DNA of 64,000 bases, taken from NCBI RefSeq assembly GCF_042310355.1, contig NZ_JBHJMR010000006.1:1-64000 (forward strand), in the 5' to 3' direction. The position numbers and the translations under genes were made by a program. Below are positions 43,552 to 51,796 of this stretch, piece by piece; position 1 is the first letter of the stretch, and every line of letters begins with the position of its first letter. The notes beneath the pieces were generated by a model that saw nothing but the letters and a program-made list of their open reading frames with translations, did no database searches and was not told the origin of the DNA. The stretch is from Wenzhouxiangella sp042310355. Its GTDB lineage: Bacteria; Pseudomonadota; Gammaproteobacteria; Xanthomonadales; Wenzhouxiangellaceae.

Positions 43552-44478
43552 ATGATCGATCTACTGACCTGGCTATTCCTCCAGCCCATCCGGCTGCTCG
43601 GGCTCCTACCGCCGCGCACGGCGCGCACGCTGGTGCGCCCGCTCGGCCCGCTGTTCGCCCTGGCCATGCCCTCGCGTAAGCGCATCGCCGATCGCAACAT
43701 CGCGCTCTGCTTTCCCGAGATGGATCCGGACGAGCGCAAGCGCGTGGTCAAGCGCCACTTCCGCTTCCTGGCCGAGATGCTGGCCGAAGGCGCCATCGCC
43801 TGGTGCCGGCCCGGACGGCTCGACGAACGCTTCGGCAGCGTCGAGGGTCTCGAGTACATCGAGCGGGCCCGCGAGTCGGGCCGGGGCATCCTGCTGCTGA
43901 CCGGCCACGCCACCTCGCTGGAGCTCGGCGGGCGGCTGTTGTGCGAGCGCACGGCCACCTGGGGCGTCTATCGCCCGCAGCGCAACCAGGCGGTCGAGCG
44001 CTTCCAGAACCGCGGCCGGCTGCGCTACGCCGAGGGCATGTTCCGGCGCAACGAGCTGCGCGCCATGGTGCGCCACCTGCGCGCCGGCAAGCTCCTGTGG
44101 TACGCGCCCGACCAGGATTTCGGGCCGCAGCGCTCGGTCTTCGCGCCGTTCTTCGGCCTGGCCACGGCCACCGCGACGGGGATTCCCAACATGGCCCGCA
44201 TGGGCGACGCCCTGGTGCTGCCGATGTATCCCCTGCGCGACGCCGACAGCGGCCGCGTCCGGGTCGTGATCGAGGCGCCGTTCGAGAACTTTCCCAGCGG
44301 CGACGACGTGTACGACCTCGAGCGCTTCAACGCCTTCCTGGAGCGCCAGATCCGGCGCGACCCGGCGCAGTATTTCTGGGTGCACCGCCGCTTCAAGACC
44401 GCGCCGCCGGGCGAGCCCGATCGCTACGCGGGCATTCGCCGGCGCCGCAGCCGCAGGCGGCGGGAACAGTCGAAATGA
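43552..44478 (+). CDS. lpxL: Lipid A biosynthesis acyltransferase (LpxL/HtrB family)
   Basis: The product is a 308-residue inner-membrane acyltransferase that adds a secondary acyl chain to Kdo2-lipid IVA. The N-terminal hydrophobic anchor is about residues 4-20. The catalytic His-x4-Glu is in LTGHATSLELGGR, YRPQRNQAVERF follows, WYAPDQDFGP supplies another conserved Asp and YFWVHRRFK ends the fold. The C-terminal tail is very Arg-rich. LpxL and LpxM cannot be separated by eye. The stop overlaps the following glycosyltransferase start (ATGA). Confidence 0.9.
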   Translation: MIDLLTWLFLQPIRLLGLLPPRTARTLVRPLGPLFALAMPSRKRIADRNIALCFPEMDPDERKRVVKRHFRFLAEMLAEGAIAWCRPGRLDERFGSVEGLEYIERARESGRGILLLTGHATSLELGGRLLCERTATWGVYRPQRNQAVERFQNRGRLRYAEGMFRRNELRAMVRHLRAGKLLWYAPDQDFGPQRSVFAPFFGLATATATGIPNMARMGDALVLPMYPLRDADSGRVRVVIEAPFENFPSGDDVYDLERFNAFLERQIRRDPAQYFWVHRRFKTAPPGEPDRYAGIRRRRSRRRREQSK

Positions 44479-45575
44479 ACGAGCCGCCCCTGCGCATCCT
44501 CTTCGCCCCGGCCAGCGGGCCGGGCGGCAGCGGCGAGTACTACCGCTGCCTGACCCTCGCGCGCGCCGTCGCCGCCCGGGCGCCGTCGGCGCGCATCGAT
44601 TTCTTGCTCAGCGTCAAGGCCGGCGTCGAGCGCGACGAGCGCTTTACCTATCACGAGATTGCCGACACGCCCGCGCGCGCCGGCGACGAGGTGCTGCGCC
44701 TGATCGAGTCGCTGCGACCGCAGCTGGCGGTGTTCGACTGCACTGGCCGGGTGCGCCAGTTCCGCGCGCTGCAGCGCGCCGGGGCGCGGGTGGTGTGGAT
44801 CAGCGACCGCTCGCCCAAGCGCCTGAAGGGTTTTCGCCCCCGGCAGCTGCGCCAGGTCGACCTGCACCTGGCCGTCGACGTCAGCGGCCGGCCGCCCAAA
44901 CTCAAGGCCTACGAGAAACTGCTGCTGGCCGTGTTCGGCCGCGGGCGGGCCGCGGCCATGGCGGTGCCCGGCATCGTCGCCGAGCCCGACCGCGAGGCGC
45001 TGGCCGCCTGGCGCGAGCGGCTGCCGGAACCGGGCCGACCCTACGCGGTGTTCGTCGCCGGCGGGGGCGGCTACGTCGAGGACGGCCGGCCCGTGCCGGA
45101 GATCCTCGTCGACGCGGCCGAGCGCCTGGCCGAAGCCACCGGGATCGACGCCGTGGTGGTGCTCGGCCCGCAGTACCGCGGATCGCTGCGCGAGCATTCC
45201 CATGTGTGCCTGATCGATTCGCTGCCCACCGCCGCCCTGGGCGCGCTGCTGGCCGACGCGCGCCTGGCCGTCACCGGCGCGGGCAGCATGCTCAGCGCCC
45301 AGGTGCTGGCCGCCGGCGTGCCCGCGGTGATGATTCCCGCCGGGGGTAACGACCAGGCGCAGCGCATCCGCGATCTCGAACGTGCCGGGCTGGTGGCGGG
45401 TTCGCCCCTGCGCGCCCCGGCGCTGGCCGAGCGCGCCCGGGCCCTGCTCGAAGCGCCCGAGCGGGCGGCGGAGCAGGTGGCGCGCCAGCGCGCGCTGGGC
45501 ACGGCCGACGCCACCGCCGAAACGGCCGAGCGACTGCTGACGCTGGCCCGATCCGGCCGGCCGCAGCGGGCCTGA
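44475..45575 (+). CDS. GT-B glycosyltransferase-like protein (MurG/PseG-like)
   Basis: The product is 366 residues, without membrane segments. The N-terminus (LRILFAPASGPGGSGEYYRC) resembles the MurG/PseG acceptor half. PQLAVFDCTGRVRQF and VVWISDRSP occupy positions typical of that fold. The nucleotide-sugar half has AVFVAGGGGYVEDGRPVPE and a C-terminal VTGAGSMLSAQVLAAGVPAVMIPAGGNDQAQRI block like the MurG donor site. I cannot name donor or acceptor. Overlap with lpxL and proximity to waaA and an O-antigen ligase-like gene suggest LPS core assembly (inference). The gene ends 1 base before the stop of the convergent ligase gene. Confidence 0.75.
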   Translation: MNEPPLRILFAPASGPGGSGEYYRCLTLARAVAARAPSARIDFLLSVKAGVERDERFTYHEIADTPARAGDEVLRLIESLRPQLAVFDCTGRVRQFRALQRAGARVVWISDRSPKRLKGFRPRQLRQVDLHLAVDVSGRPPKLKAYEKLLLAVFGRGRAAAMAVPGIVAEPDREALAAWRERLPEPGRPYAVFVAGGGGYVEDGRPVPEILVDAAERLAEATGIDAVVVLGPQYRGSLREHSHVCLIDSLPTAALGALLADARLAVTGAGSMLSAQVLAAGVPAVMIPAGGNDQAQRIRDLERAGLVAGSPLRAPALAERARALLEAPERAAEQVARQRALGTADATAETAERLLTLARSGRPQRA

Positions 45576-45576
45576 G

Positions 45577-46854
45577 TCAGTCCGGCGTGCGCTGCCCGCT
45601 GCCGCCCGCCAGCGCGGCCGCAATCGAGGTGAGCATGGCGAACCAGACAATGCCCGTATTGCGCTCGAAGATCGATTCCGACAGCGCCATGACCGCCAGG
45701 ACCACCGCGGCGGCCAGCGTGCACCAGGCCAGGTAGCGGCACTGCCGGGAGTAGCGCCGGCTCAGGGGCGATACCAACAGGATGGGCGCGGCAAACAGCG
45801 CGAGCAGGGCCGCGAGCAGGCCCGCGCCGCCGTCGATCAGGGCCGACAGGTACTGGTTGTGCGGATGCTCGTAGCGCAGCAGGATCTCGTCGTGGGCGCC
45901 GGCCTGCACGGACTCGACCAGCGCCAGGCGAAAACTCCCCGGCCCCGTGCCCGTCAGCGGCTCGGCACCGATGAGGCCGCCGGCGATCTCCCACAGTTGC
46001 ACCCGCAGGCCGAAACCGCCGTCGCCGTTGCCGCCGCCGGCAATCAGGCTCAGTTCGGCCAGCGTCTCGTCCAGGCGATCGCTCATCGGCAACACCGGGC
46101 TTAACAGCACCACCAGGCTGAGCGCGGCCACCACGAACGGCACCCCCAGTCGCCAGCGCAGCGGCTGGCCGGCGCCGGCGGTAAACAGGTAGATGCCCAG
46201 CAGCACCGGGATGGCCAGCCAGGCGCCGCGGCTGCCCGAAAGCGCATTGGCCACGAAGGCCAGCACGATGGCGGCGGCGACGAGCACGCGGCCGGTGGCC
46301 GATACGCGGTCATCGGCAAGGCGTGGAATCAGCATCAGGGCGAAAGCCAGGGCAATGGCGCCGAAGTAGATGGGGTTGGTCGGCCCGGTCACGCGTGCGC
46401 CGTGCACGGATTCCTGGCCGGTCGCCACGTACCAGATGGCGTAACCGCCGGCGACGAACGCGCCGGCAACCAGTCCGTTCCACCAGGCGGTCTCCAGGCC
46501 GTCGATGCGGCGCAGGAACAGGAACACGGGAATGATCACCAGCAGGTCGGGCAGGCGCTCGATCGTGCCCAGCCCGGCCGTCGACGAGCCGTGCAGGGTC
46601 CAGGCCAGCAGCCAGGCCAGCACGTAGAGGATGGGTACGGTCAGGTAGATCCGTTCCGACCGGGTCAGGCCGGGCCGGCGCCAGCCGCCGGCGCCGAACA
46701 GCCAACCCAGCGCGAGCAGTACCAGCATCACCTCGCCGGCGTCGATGGCGTTGGGAACCACCAGCCCGAAGGTCAGCGTCAGAAACAGGGTCGCTGCCGT
46801 GAGCCGGCTCAGGTAACTGTCGGCCGCGACGCGCGTGGCCGCCGTTTCAGTCAT
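45577..46854 (-). CDS. O-antigen ligase/polymerase family membrane protein
   Basis: The product is 425 residues with ten to twelve hydrophobic helices and one large periplasmic loop (about 270-330). It belongs to the Wzy_C (O-antigen ligase WaaL/polymerase) family. Supporting motifs are RVTGPTNPIYFGAIA, the ALSGSRGAWLAI segment with a conserved Arg, and the loop GTGPGSFRLAL...RYEHPHNQYLSALIDGG with the catalytic-type His. WaaL would join O-antigen to lipid A core; a polymerase cannot be excluded. Its start overlaps the purC stop by 8 bases, an unexpected pairing with a purine gene. Confidence 0.85.
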   Translation of the reverse strand: MTETAATRVAADSYLSRLTAATLFLTLTFGLVVPNAIDAGEVMLVLLALGWLFGAGGWRRPGLTRSERIYLTVPILYVLAWLLAWTLHGSSTAGLGTIERLPDLLVIIPVFLFLRRIDGLETAWWNGLVAGAFVAGGYAIWYVATGQESVHGARVTGPTNPIYFGAIALAFALMLIPRLADDRVSATGRVLVAAAIVLAFVANALSGSRGAWLAIPVLLGIYLFTAGAGQPLRWRLGVPFVVAALSLVVLLSPVLPMSDRLDETLAELSLIAGGGNGDGGFGLRVQLWEIAGGLIGAEPLTGTGPGSFRLALVESVQAGAHDEILLRYEHPHNQYLSALIDGGAGLLAALLALFAAPILLVSPLSRRYSRQCRYLAWCTLAAAVVLAVMALSESIFERNTGIVWFAMLTSIAAALAGGSGQRTPD

Positions 46855-47725
46855 CGGCCAGCAGTCGTTTCTCGGCCTCGCGGTAGCGCGCCATCGTCTG
46901 CTCGACGATCTCGGCGGGCAGCTTCGGCCCCGGCGCGGTCTTGTTCCAGTCCAGGGTTTCGAGGTAGTCGCGCACGAACTGCTTGTCGAAGCTCGGCGGG
47001 CTGATGCCCAAGCGCCACTCGTCCACCGGCCAGAATCTCGAACTATCCGGCGTGAGCAGCTCGTCGATCAGGTAGAGCTCGCCGTCGGCATCGACGCCGA
47101 ACTCGAACTTGGTGTCGGCGATGATGATGCCGCGATCGCGCGCGAACGCGGCCGCGCGGCGGTAGATGGCCAGCGAGATATCGCGGATGCGAAGCGCCAG
47201 GTCCGCGCCGATCTGCGCCTGCATGGCGGCCATGTCGATATTGACGTCGTGATCGCCCACGGCGGCCTTGGTCGAGGGCGTGAAGATCGGGTCGGGCAGG
47301 GCGGCGGCCTGTTCCAGGCCCGAAGGCAGGTCGATGCCGCAGATGCCACCGCTGCGCTGGTAGTCCTTCCAGCCCGAGCCGGCCAGGTAGCCGCGCACGA
47401 TGGCCTCGACCGGCAGGGACTTCAGGCGCCTGACCAGCATGCTGCGCGGCGCCAGCTCGGCGGCCAGATCTGTGCTGCCGACGATGCCGGAAAGATCGTC
47501 GTCGAGCAGGTGGTTGGGCACCAGGTCGGCGAACTGGCTGAACCAGAAAGTCGAGATGCGCGTGAGGATCTTGCCCTTGCCCGGAATCGGGTCGGGCAGC
47601 ACGACGTCGAAGGCCGACAGGCGGTCGGAGGCGACGATCAGCAGTCGATCGTCGTCGACGGCGTAGATGTCGCGCACCTTGCCCTGGTGCAGTAATTCCA
47701 GCGGCGGGACGGGGTAGTCGCTCAC
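46847..47725 (-). CDS. purC: SAICAR synthase
   Basis: The product is a 292-residue ATP-dependent enzyme joining aspartate to CAIR in purine synthesis. It begins LLHQGKVRDIYAVDDDRLLIVASDRLSAFD, with IPGKGKILTRIS, PVEAIVRGYLAGSGWKDY and the IIADTKFEFGVD metal/aspartate region. The GTG at 47725 (VSDYPVPP) was chosen on family length. There is no good ribosome binding site, and the gene is divergent from rpe with only 39 bases between. The length of about 290 is that of the longer bacterial/yeast-like PurC form. Confidence 0.93.
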   Translation of the reverse strand: MSDYPVPPLELLHQGKVRDIYAVDDDRLLIVASDRLSAFDVVLPDPIPGKGKILTRISTFWFSQFADLVPNHLLDDDLSGIVGSTDLAAELAPRSMLVRRLKSLPVEAIVRGYLAGSGWKDYQRSGGICGIDLPSGLEQAAALPDPIFTPSTKAAVGDHDVNIDMAAMQAQIGADLALRIRDISLAIYRRAAAFARDRGIIIADTKFEFGVDADGELYLIDELLTPDSSRFWPVDEWRLGISPPSFDKQFVRDYLETLDWNKTAPGPKLPAEIVEQTMARYREAEKRLLADD

Positions 47726-47764
47726 GATGGCGGGTACAATAAGAAACCTGACCGAATTATACGC

Positions 47765-48436
47765 ATGACGTCCACCATGAAGCAGCCCACCCTGATCGCC
47801 CCGAGCATTCTGTCCGCCGATTTTGCCCGCCTGGGCGAGGAAGTCACCCGGGTGCTCGAAGACGGCGCCGACTGGGTGCACTTCGACGTCATGGACAACC
47901 ACTACGTGCCCAACCTGACCATCGGGCCGATGGTCTGCCAGGCGCTGAGGAATCACGGCATCACCGCCCCCATCGACGTGCACCTGATGGTCAAGCCGGT
48001 CGATCGCATCATCCCCGACTTCGCCCAGGCGGGTGCGAGCGTCATCAGCTTTCACCCCGAAGCCAGCGAGCACGTCGACCGCAGCCTGGCCCTGATCCGC
48101 GAACAGGGTTGCCAGGCCGGCCTGGTGTTCAACCCGGCCACGCCGCTCGACATCCTCGAGTGGGTGATCGACAAGGTCGATCTGGTGCTGATCATGTCGG
48201 TCAACCCCGGCTTCGGCGGCCAGAAGTTCATCCCCGCCGCCCTGGAAAAACTCCGCCAGGCGCGCAAGATCATCGACGATTCGGGCCGCGACATCCGCCT
48301 GGAAATCGACGGCGGCGTCAAACCCGACAACGCCGCCGAAATCCGCGAAGCCGGCGCCGACACCCTCGTGGCCGGCTCGGCCATCTTCGGCGCCGACGAC
48401 TACGCCGAAGTCGTTCGCGCGCTGCGGGGGGCTTAG
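47765..48436 (+). CDS. rpe: Ribulose-phosphate 3-epimerase
   Basis: The product is a 223-residue TIM-barrel enzyme of the pentose phosphate pathway. Conserved metal and catalytic residues are in IAPSILSADFARL, VHFDVMDNHYVPNLT (His/Asp), DVHLMVKP (His), IMSVNPGFGGQ and LEIDGGVKPDN (catalytic Asp). It is usually near gph and trpE in Gammaproteobacteria; here trpE is 5.6 kb downstream, separated by the subtilase and GGDEF genes. The interposed block is bracketed by repeats. A TACAAT (47735-47740) may be its -10. Confidence 0.94.
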   Translation: MTSTMKQPTLIAPSILSADFARLGEEVTRVLEDGADWVHFDVMDNHYVPNLTIGPMVCQALRNHGITAPIDVHLMVKPVDRIIPDFAQAGASVISFHPEASEHVDRSLALIREQGCQAGLVFNPATPLDILEWVIDKVDLVLIMSVNPGFGGQKFIPAALEKLRQARKIIDDSGRDIRLEIDGGVKPDNAAEIREAGADTLVAGSAIFGADDYAEVVRALRGA

Positions 48437-48442
48437 AGGGCG

Positions 48443-48675
48443 GGCAAAATCTTATAAACGCAAAGACGCGAAGACGCAAAGATATAAAGCAGAGGAAATG
48501 AAAGAAATTGAACGATCGTGATCCCTGGCCTATTCGTTGCAGATGCGGGCCTGCTCGCCTGCGAGCGGTAGCCAAGCGTGCTGTCGAGCTATCGTCGGCA
48601 CCCTCTGTGTTTCAGATCCTTACTGCTTTTTGCCTTCTTCGCGTCTTCGCGTCTTTGCGTTAAAAAGATTTTTGC
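48443..48675. repeat. Outer-module inverted repeat, copy 5
   Basis: The left arm is AAACGCAAAGACGCGAAGAC then gcaaagatataaagc (48455-48490). The inverted right arm is CTTCGCGTCTTCGCGTCTTT then gcgtt (about 48637-48661). The inner ACCACCGAAG module is absent and replaced by about 145 bases of unrelated sequence. It follows rpe. The right arm runs directly into the 92-bp direct repeat. Confidence 0.8.
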
Positions 48676-48734
48676 GCCAAAGCCCGCACCATCCGCTTAC
48701 GGCGACCACCCGGCCCCGATCGAGTCCGAATCAA
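48643..48734. repeat. 92-bp direct repeat, left copy
   Basis: It matches 51705-51796 in the same orientation with 5 mismatches in 92 by eye. The unique part begins around 48666 with GCGCCAAAGCCCGCACC and includes ACGGCGACCACCCGGCCCCG. The right copy contains the last codons and stop of the GGDEF gene, so this left copy is a stray piece of that gene end. The two copies flank the subtilase gene. The rest of 48735-48813 is a short AT-richer leader. Confidence 0.85.
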
Positions 48735-48813
48735 TATGCAATCTCCCTTGCGATCTGTTTTACGCCCATGCAGGTTAGACTCTCGGTAAACGAGCGATCT
48801 CCATGTAATTGAT

Positions 48814-51612
48814 ATGCCGCGTATTTCACCGATCCGCTCCGGTTTCGGGGGTTGCATTGCCGGGTTACTCGCCCTGGCCGCCCAAACGGCGACAGCGCAG
48901 CCGGACCCTGGCCGCCTGTTCTCGGGAGAAACCGTGGCGGTGCCGGCCGATGCGCCCATTGTTCTGGACCAGGCCCGTTCCGCGGCGGCGCCATCCGACG
49001 ATTACGCCGGGCGGCTGCATCCCAACCTGGTCAAGCTGATCGAAGCGCGCTCGCGCGGCGCCGACAACCTGGCGGCCGCCGGCGATGTGCCCGCAAGCCT
49101 GATCGACGGCCATCGCGTGCTGGTCGAGCTGCGCTTTCGGCGCGCGGTTCGTAGCAGCCGGCTCCTGCGCCTCGGCGGCAGCGTTCGTCACGCCTTGAAC
49201 GGCGGCATCGTCGAGGCCTGGATGCCGATCGACGCGCTTGAAGACCTGGCCGGCGACGAAAGCGTCGCCCGCATCTGGCCGGCCCGGCGAGTCGAGCCCC
49301 TTGAAGGGGCCGCCCTGACCCAGGGCCTGGCCGAGGGGCAGGCCGGGCGCTGGCATGAAGGCGGCCTCGAGGGCGAGGGTGTCACCATCGCCATCATCGA
49401 CCAGTTCGACGATTCCGCCAGCGCAATTGCCGCCCTGCAGGCCAACGACGACTGGCCGCCGCCGGGGCAGGTGACCAAGGTCAAGATCGGTTCGGGCAGT
49501 TTCGGCGACAACGACCTGCCGCACGGCAATGCCGTCGTCGAGATCGCCTTCGACATCGCCCCTGGAGCCGAGTACATCGTCTACGACACCCTGACCCTCG
49601 GCGACTGGATTGCCGCGATCGACGATGCGGTCGACAGCGGCGCCGACATTATCTCGGCCTCCCTCGGCGCGCCGCTCGATGGCATCGGCGACGGCACCGC
49701 CTTGCCCGGTTCGGTGGCCGAAGCGGTGGAAGCGGCCGCGGGCTCGGGCGTGGTCTACATCAACGCCGCCGGCAACAGCCGCCAGCGGCACTGGGGCGGC
49801 CTGTATGAATCGAGCAGCGCGGATGCGGATCTCCACGACTGGGATGACTCGGGGCAGCAGGTCAATTTCCACGGCGACGGCAGCGGTTCGGCTTTCTGCA
49901 TCGACGACGGCTCGCCGCTGCGCGGCGAACTGTTCTGGGCGGACTGGAGCGACGTGGACCACGATTACGACCTGGTCCTGGTCGAGTACGACGGAGAGAC
50001 ATGGAACGAGGTCGAGCGCTCGCAGGACGAACAGGGCGGCGCGAGCGGGCAGACGCCGCAGGAACTCGTGGCAGTGGCGGCCGCCACGTCGTTCAACGAA
50101 CCCTGCGACGGTGAAAGCGGCATCTACGGCTGGGTCGTCCAGCGATCCGACGCCCCGAGCGACCGCAACCTGCAGTTCTTCGCCAGCGCGCCGCTCGACC
50201 AGCGCGTGGGCGCGCGCAGCCTGGCGTTCCCGGCCGACTCCCCCGAATCCGTGGCCGTCGCCGCGCTCGACCACGCCGACTCGGCGCAGGAACCCTACAG
50301 TTCACAAGGCCCGATCCTCGCGCCCGGCGGCGAGTTGCCCACCGGCGACGAGCCGCCCAAGCCGGATGCCGCCAGCTTCGCTCGCGTGGACACCGTCACC
50401 TATGGCGCCGGCGACTTCGCGGGCACCTCGGCCGCCGCGCCGCACGTCGCCGGCATGGCCGCCCTGCTGCAACAGCGCCACCCCGCCATGACCCGCGCCG
50501 AGATCGTCTCGCGCCTGGAGAGCGTCAGCGCCCTGGGCAGCAACGACCTGGGCGCGAGCGGGCACGATTTTCAGCACGGCTACGGTCGCCTGCGCTTCCA
50601 GCTCGAAGACGCCCTGGTCGTGACCGAGCAGCCGCAGGATGTCGGCACGGACGAGCCGGTCGGCCATGTCGGCGTCGAGGTCCGCGACGACGAAGGCCTG
50701 GTCGTGCTCAGTGGGCCCACGCAGTCGATCGCCGCGGAGATCGACTTCGACGCCTCCTTCGGTTCCGCCGAGCTCCAGGGCACGCTCGAGCAGCCGGTCG
50801 CCGACGGCTCGGCGCTGTTCGACGACCTCAGTATCGACGAGGCCGACGAGGGCTACACGCTCGGCTTCGAATCAACCGTGCCCGGTCCGGAGCCGGCCGA
50901 GACCGACGAGTTCGACATCATCGACGACGACCCGGCGGCGCTGGTCTTCGAGGTGCAGCCGACCGACGCGCCGCGCAACCAGGCGATCGCGCCCGCGGTG
51001 GTCGTCCGCGTGGTCAACAGTTCCGGCGATTTCCTGCCCGGGGACAACACGACCGAGGTGGCCATGACGCTGGCCGCCGGCCCCGACGGCGCGACGCTCT
51101 CCGGCGGCGAGCCGAGGCTCGTCAGCGCGGGCGAGGCGGTGTTCCCGGGGCTGTCGATCGACACCATGGGCAGCGACGTTGAACTGCTCGCCAGCGATAC
51201 CGGCGGCCAGCTCGACGCGGCCGTCAGCAACCCGTTCGAGATCCTCGCCGGCGCGCCGGCCGGCCTGGCCTTCGTCACCCAGCCGACGGATACCTACGAG
51301 AGCGAGACGGTCTCGCCGCCGGTGCGCCTGGAAGTGCTCGACGACGCCGGCAACCGCGTCACCTGGGACAACGCCACCGAAGTCGGCCTGTCCCTGCTCG
51401 GTGGCACGCCCGGCGCAACGCTATCCGGCAGCACCGACGTCACCGTTTCGTCCGGCCTGGCCGAGTTCAGCCCACTCAGCGTCGACCAGGCAGGTACCGG
51501 CTACAGCCTGCAGGCCGCCGACGCCGGAGGCGAACTCACCCAGGCCGAATCGTCCCCGTTCGACGTCCAGGCCCTGACGCGCATCTTCCGGGACCGGTTC
51601 GAGGGGCAATAG
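48814..51612 (+). CDS. Secreted S8 subtilisin-like serine protease
   Basis: The product is 932 residues: a signal peptide (1-28, ending ATAQ), a propeptide-like segment (about 60-165) and a subtilase domain (about 185-580) with Asp196 (AIIDQFDD), His237 (LPHGNAV), the oxyanion Asn321 (NAAGNS) and Ser539 (AGTSAAAPHVAGMAALL). An insertion of about 170 residues lies between the Asn and Ser motifs. The last about 340 residues hold three or four Ig-like beta repeats with recurring FEVQPTDA/FVTQPTDTYES openings. The C-terminus is RIFRDRFEGQ, a tail shared with the protein at 60968-62707. No ribosome binding site is evident. The gene sits alone between 92-bp direct repeats. Confidence 0.9.
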   Translation: MPRISPIRSGFGGCIAGLLALAAQTATAQPDPGRLFSGETVAVPADAPIVLDQARSAAAPSDDYAGRLHPNLVKLIEARSRGADNLAAAGDVPASLIDGHRVLVELRFRRAVRSSRLLRLGGSVRHALNGGIVEAWMPIDALEDLAGDESVARIWPARRVEPLEGAALTQGLAEGQAGRWHEGGLEGEGVTIAIIDQFDDSASAIAALQANDDWPPPGQVTKVKIGSGSFGDNDLPHGNAVVEIAFDIAPGAEYIVYDTLTLGDWIAAIDDAVDSGADIISASLGAPLDGIGDGTALPGSVAEAVEAAAGSGVVYINAAGNSRQRHWGGLYESSSADADLHDWDDSGQQVNFHGDGSGSAFCIDDGSPLRGELFWADWSDVDHDYDLVLVEYDGETWNEVERSQDEQGGASGQTPQELVAVAAATSFNEPCDGESGIYGWVVQRSDAPSDRNLQFFASAPLDQRVGARSLAFPADSPESVAVAALDHADSAQEPYSSQGPILAPGGELPTGDEPPKPDAASFARVDTVTYGAGDFAGTSAAAPHVAGMAALLQQRHPAMTRAEIVSRLESVSALGSNDLGASGHDFQHGYGRLRFQLEDALVVTEQPQDVGTDEPVGHVGVEVRDDEGLVVLSGPTQSIAAEIDFDASFGSAELQGTLEQPVADGSALFDDLSIDEADEGYTLGFESTVPGPEPAETDEFDIIDDDPAALVFEVQPTDAPRNQAIAPAVVVRVVNSSGDFLPGDNTTEVAMTLAAGPDGATLSGGEPRLVSAGEAVFPGLSIDTMGSDVELLASDTGGQLDAAVSNPFEILAGAPAGLAFVTQPTDTYESETVSPPVRLEVLDDAGNRVTWDNATEVGLSLLGGTPGATLSGSTDVTVSSGLAEFSPLSVDQAGTGYSLQAADAGGELTQAESSPFDVQALTRIFRDRFEGQ

Positions 51613-51643
51613 CGGGTCGTAACGCATCGGCCCACGCCGGAAT

Positions 51644-51675
51644 CGATGCGTTGCGCTTACGCTCCACGCATCCTA
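51644..51675. repeat. GATGCGTTGCGC...CACGCATCCTAC repeat, left copy
   Basis: GATGCGTTGCGCTTACGCTC followed by cacgcatcctac is an imperfect palindrome. It occurs inverted at 53813-53844 (GTAGGATGCGTGGAGCGCCA then gcgcaacgcatc). The pair frames the GGDEF gene. Similar strings are widespread intergenic repeats (recollection). Confidence 0.7.
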
Positions 51676-51704
51676 CGAATCTTTATATCTTTTTGGGTCT
51701 TCGC

Positions 51705-51796
51705 GTGTTCGCGTCTTTGCGTTGAAAAGATTTTTGCGCTAAAGCCCGCACCCTCCGCTTACGGCGACCACCCGGCCCCGATCTAGTCCGAATCAA
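51705..51796. repeat. 92-bp direct repeat, right copy
   Basis: Matches 48643-48734. It runs from the AAAGACGC-type half-arm (51683-51735, inverted orientation) into the 3' end of the GGDEF gene and includes its stop codon (51783-51785). The right copy is presumably the original, since it is joined to the intact gene. Confidence 0.85.
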
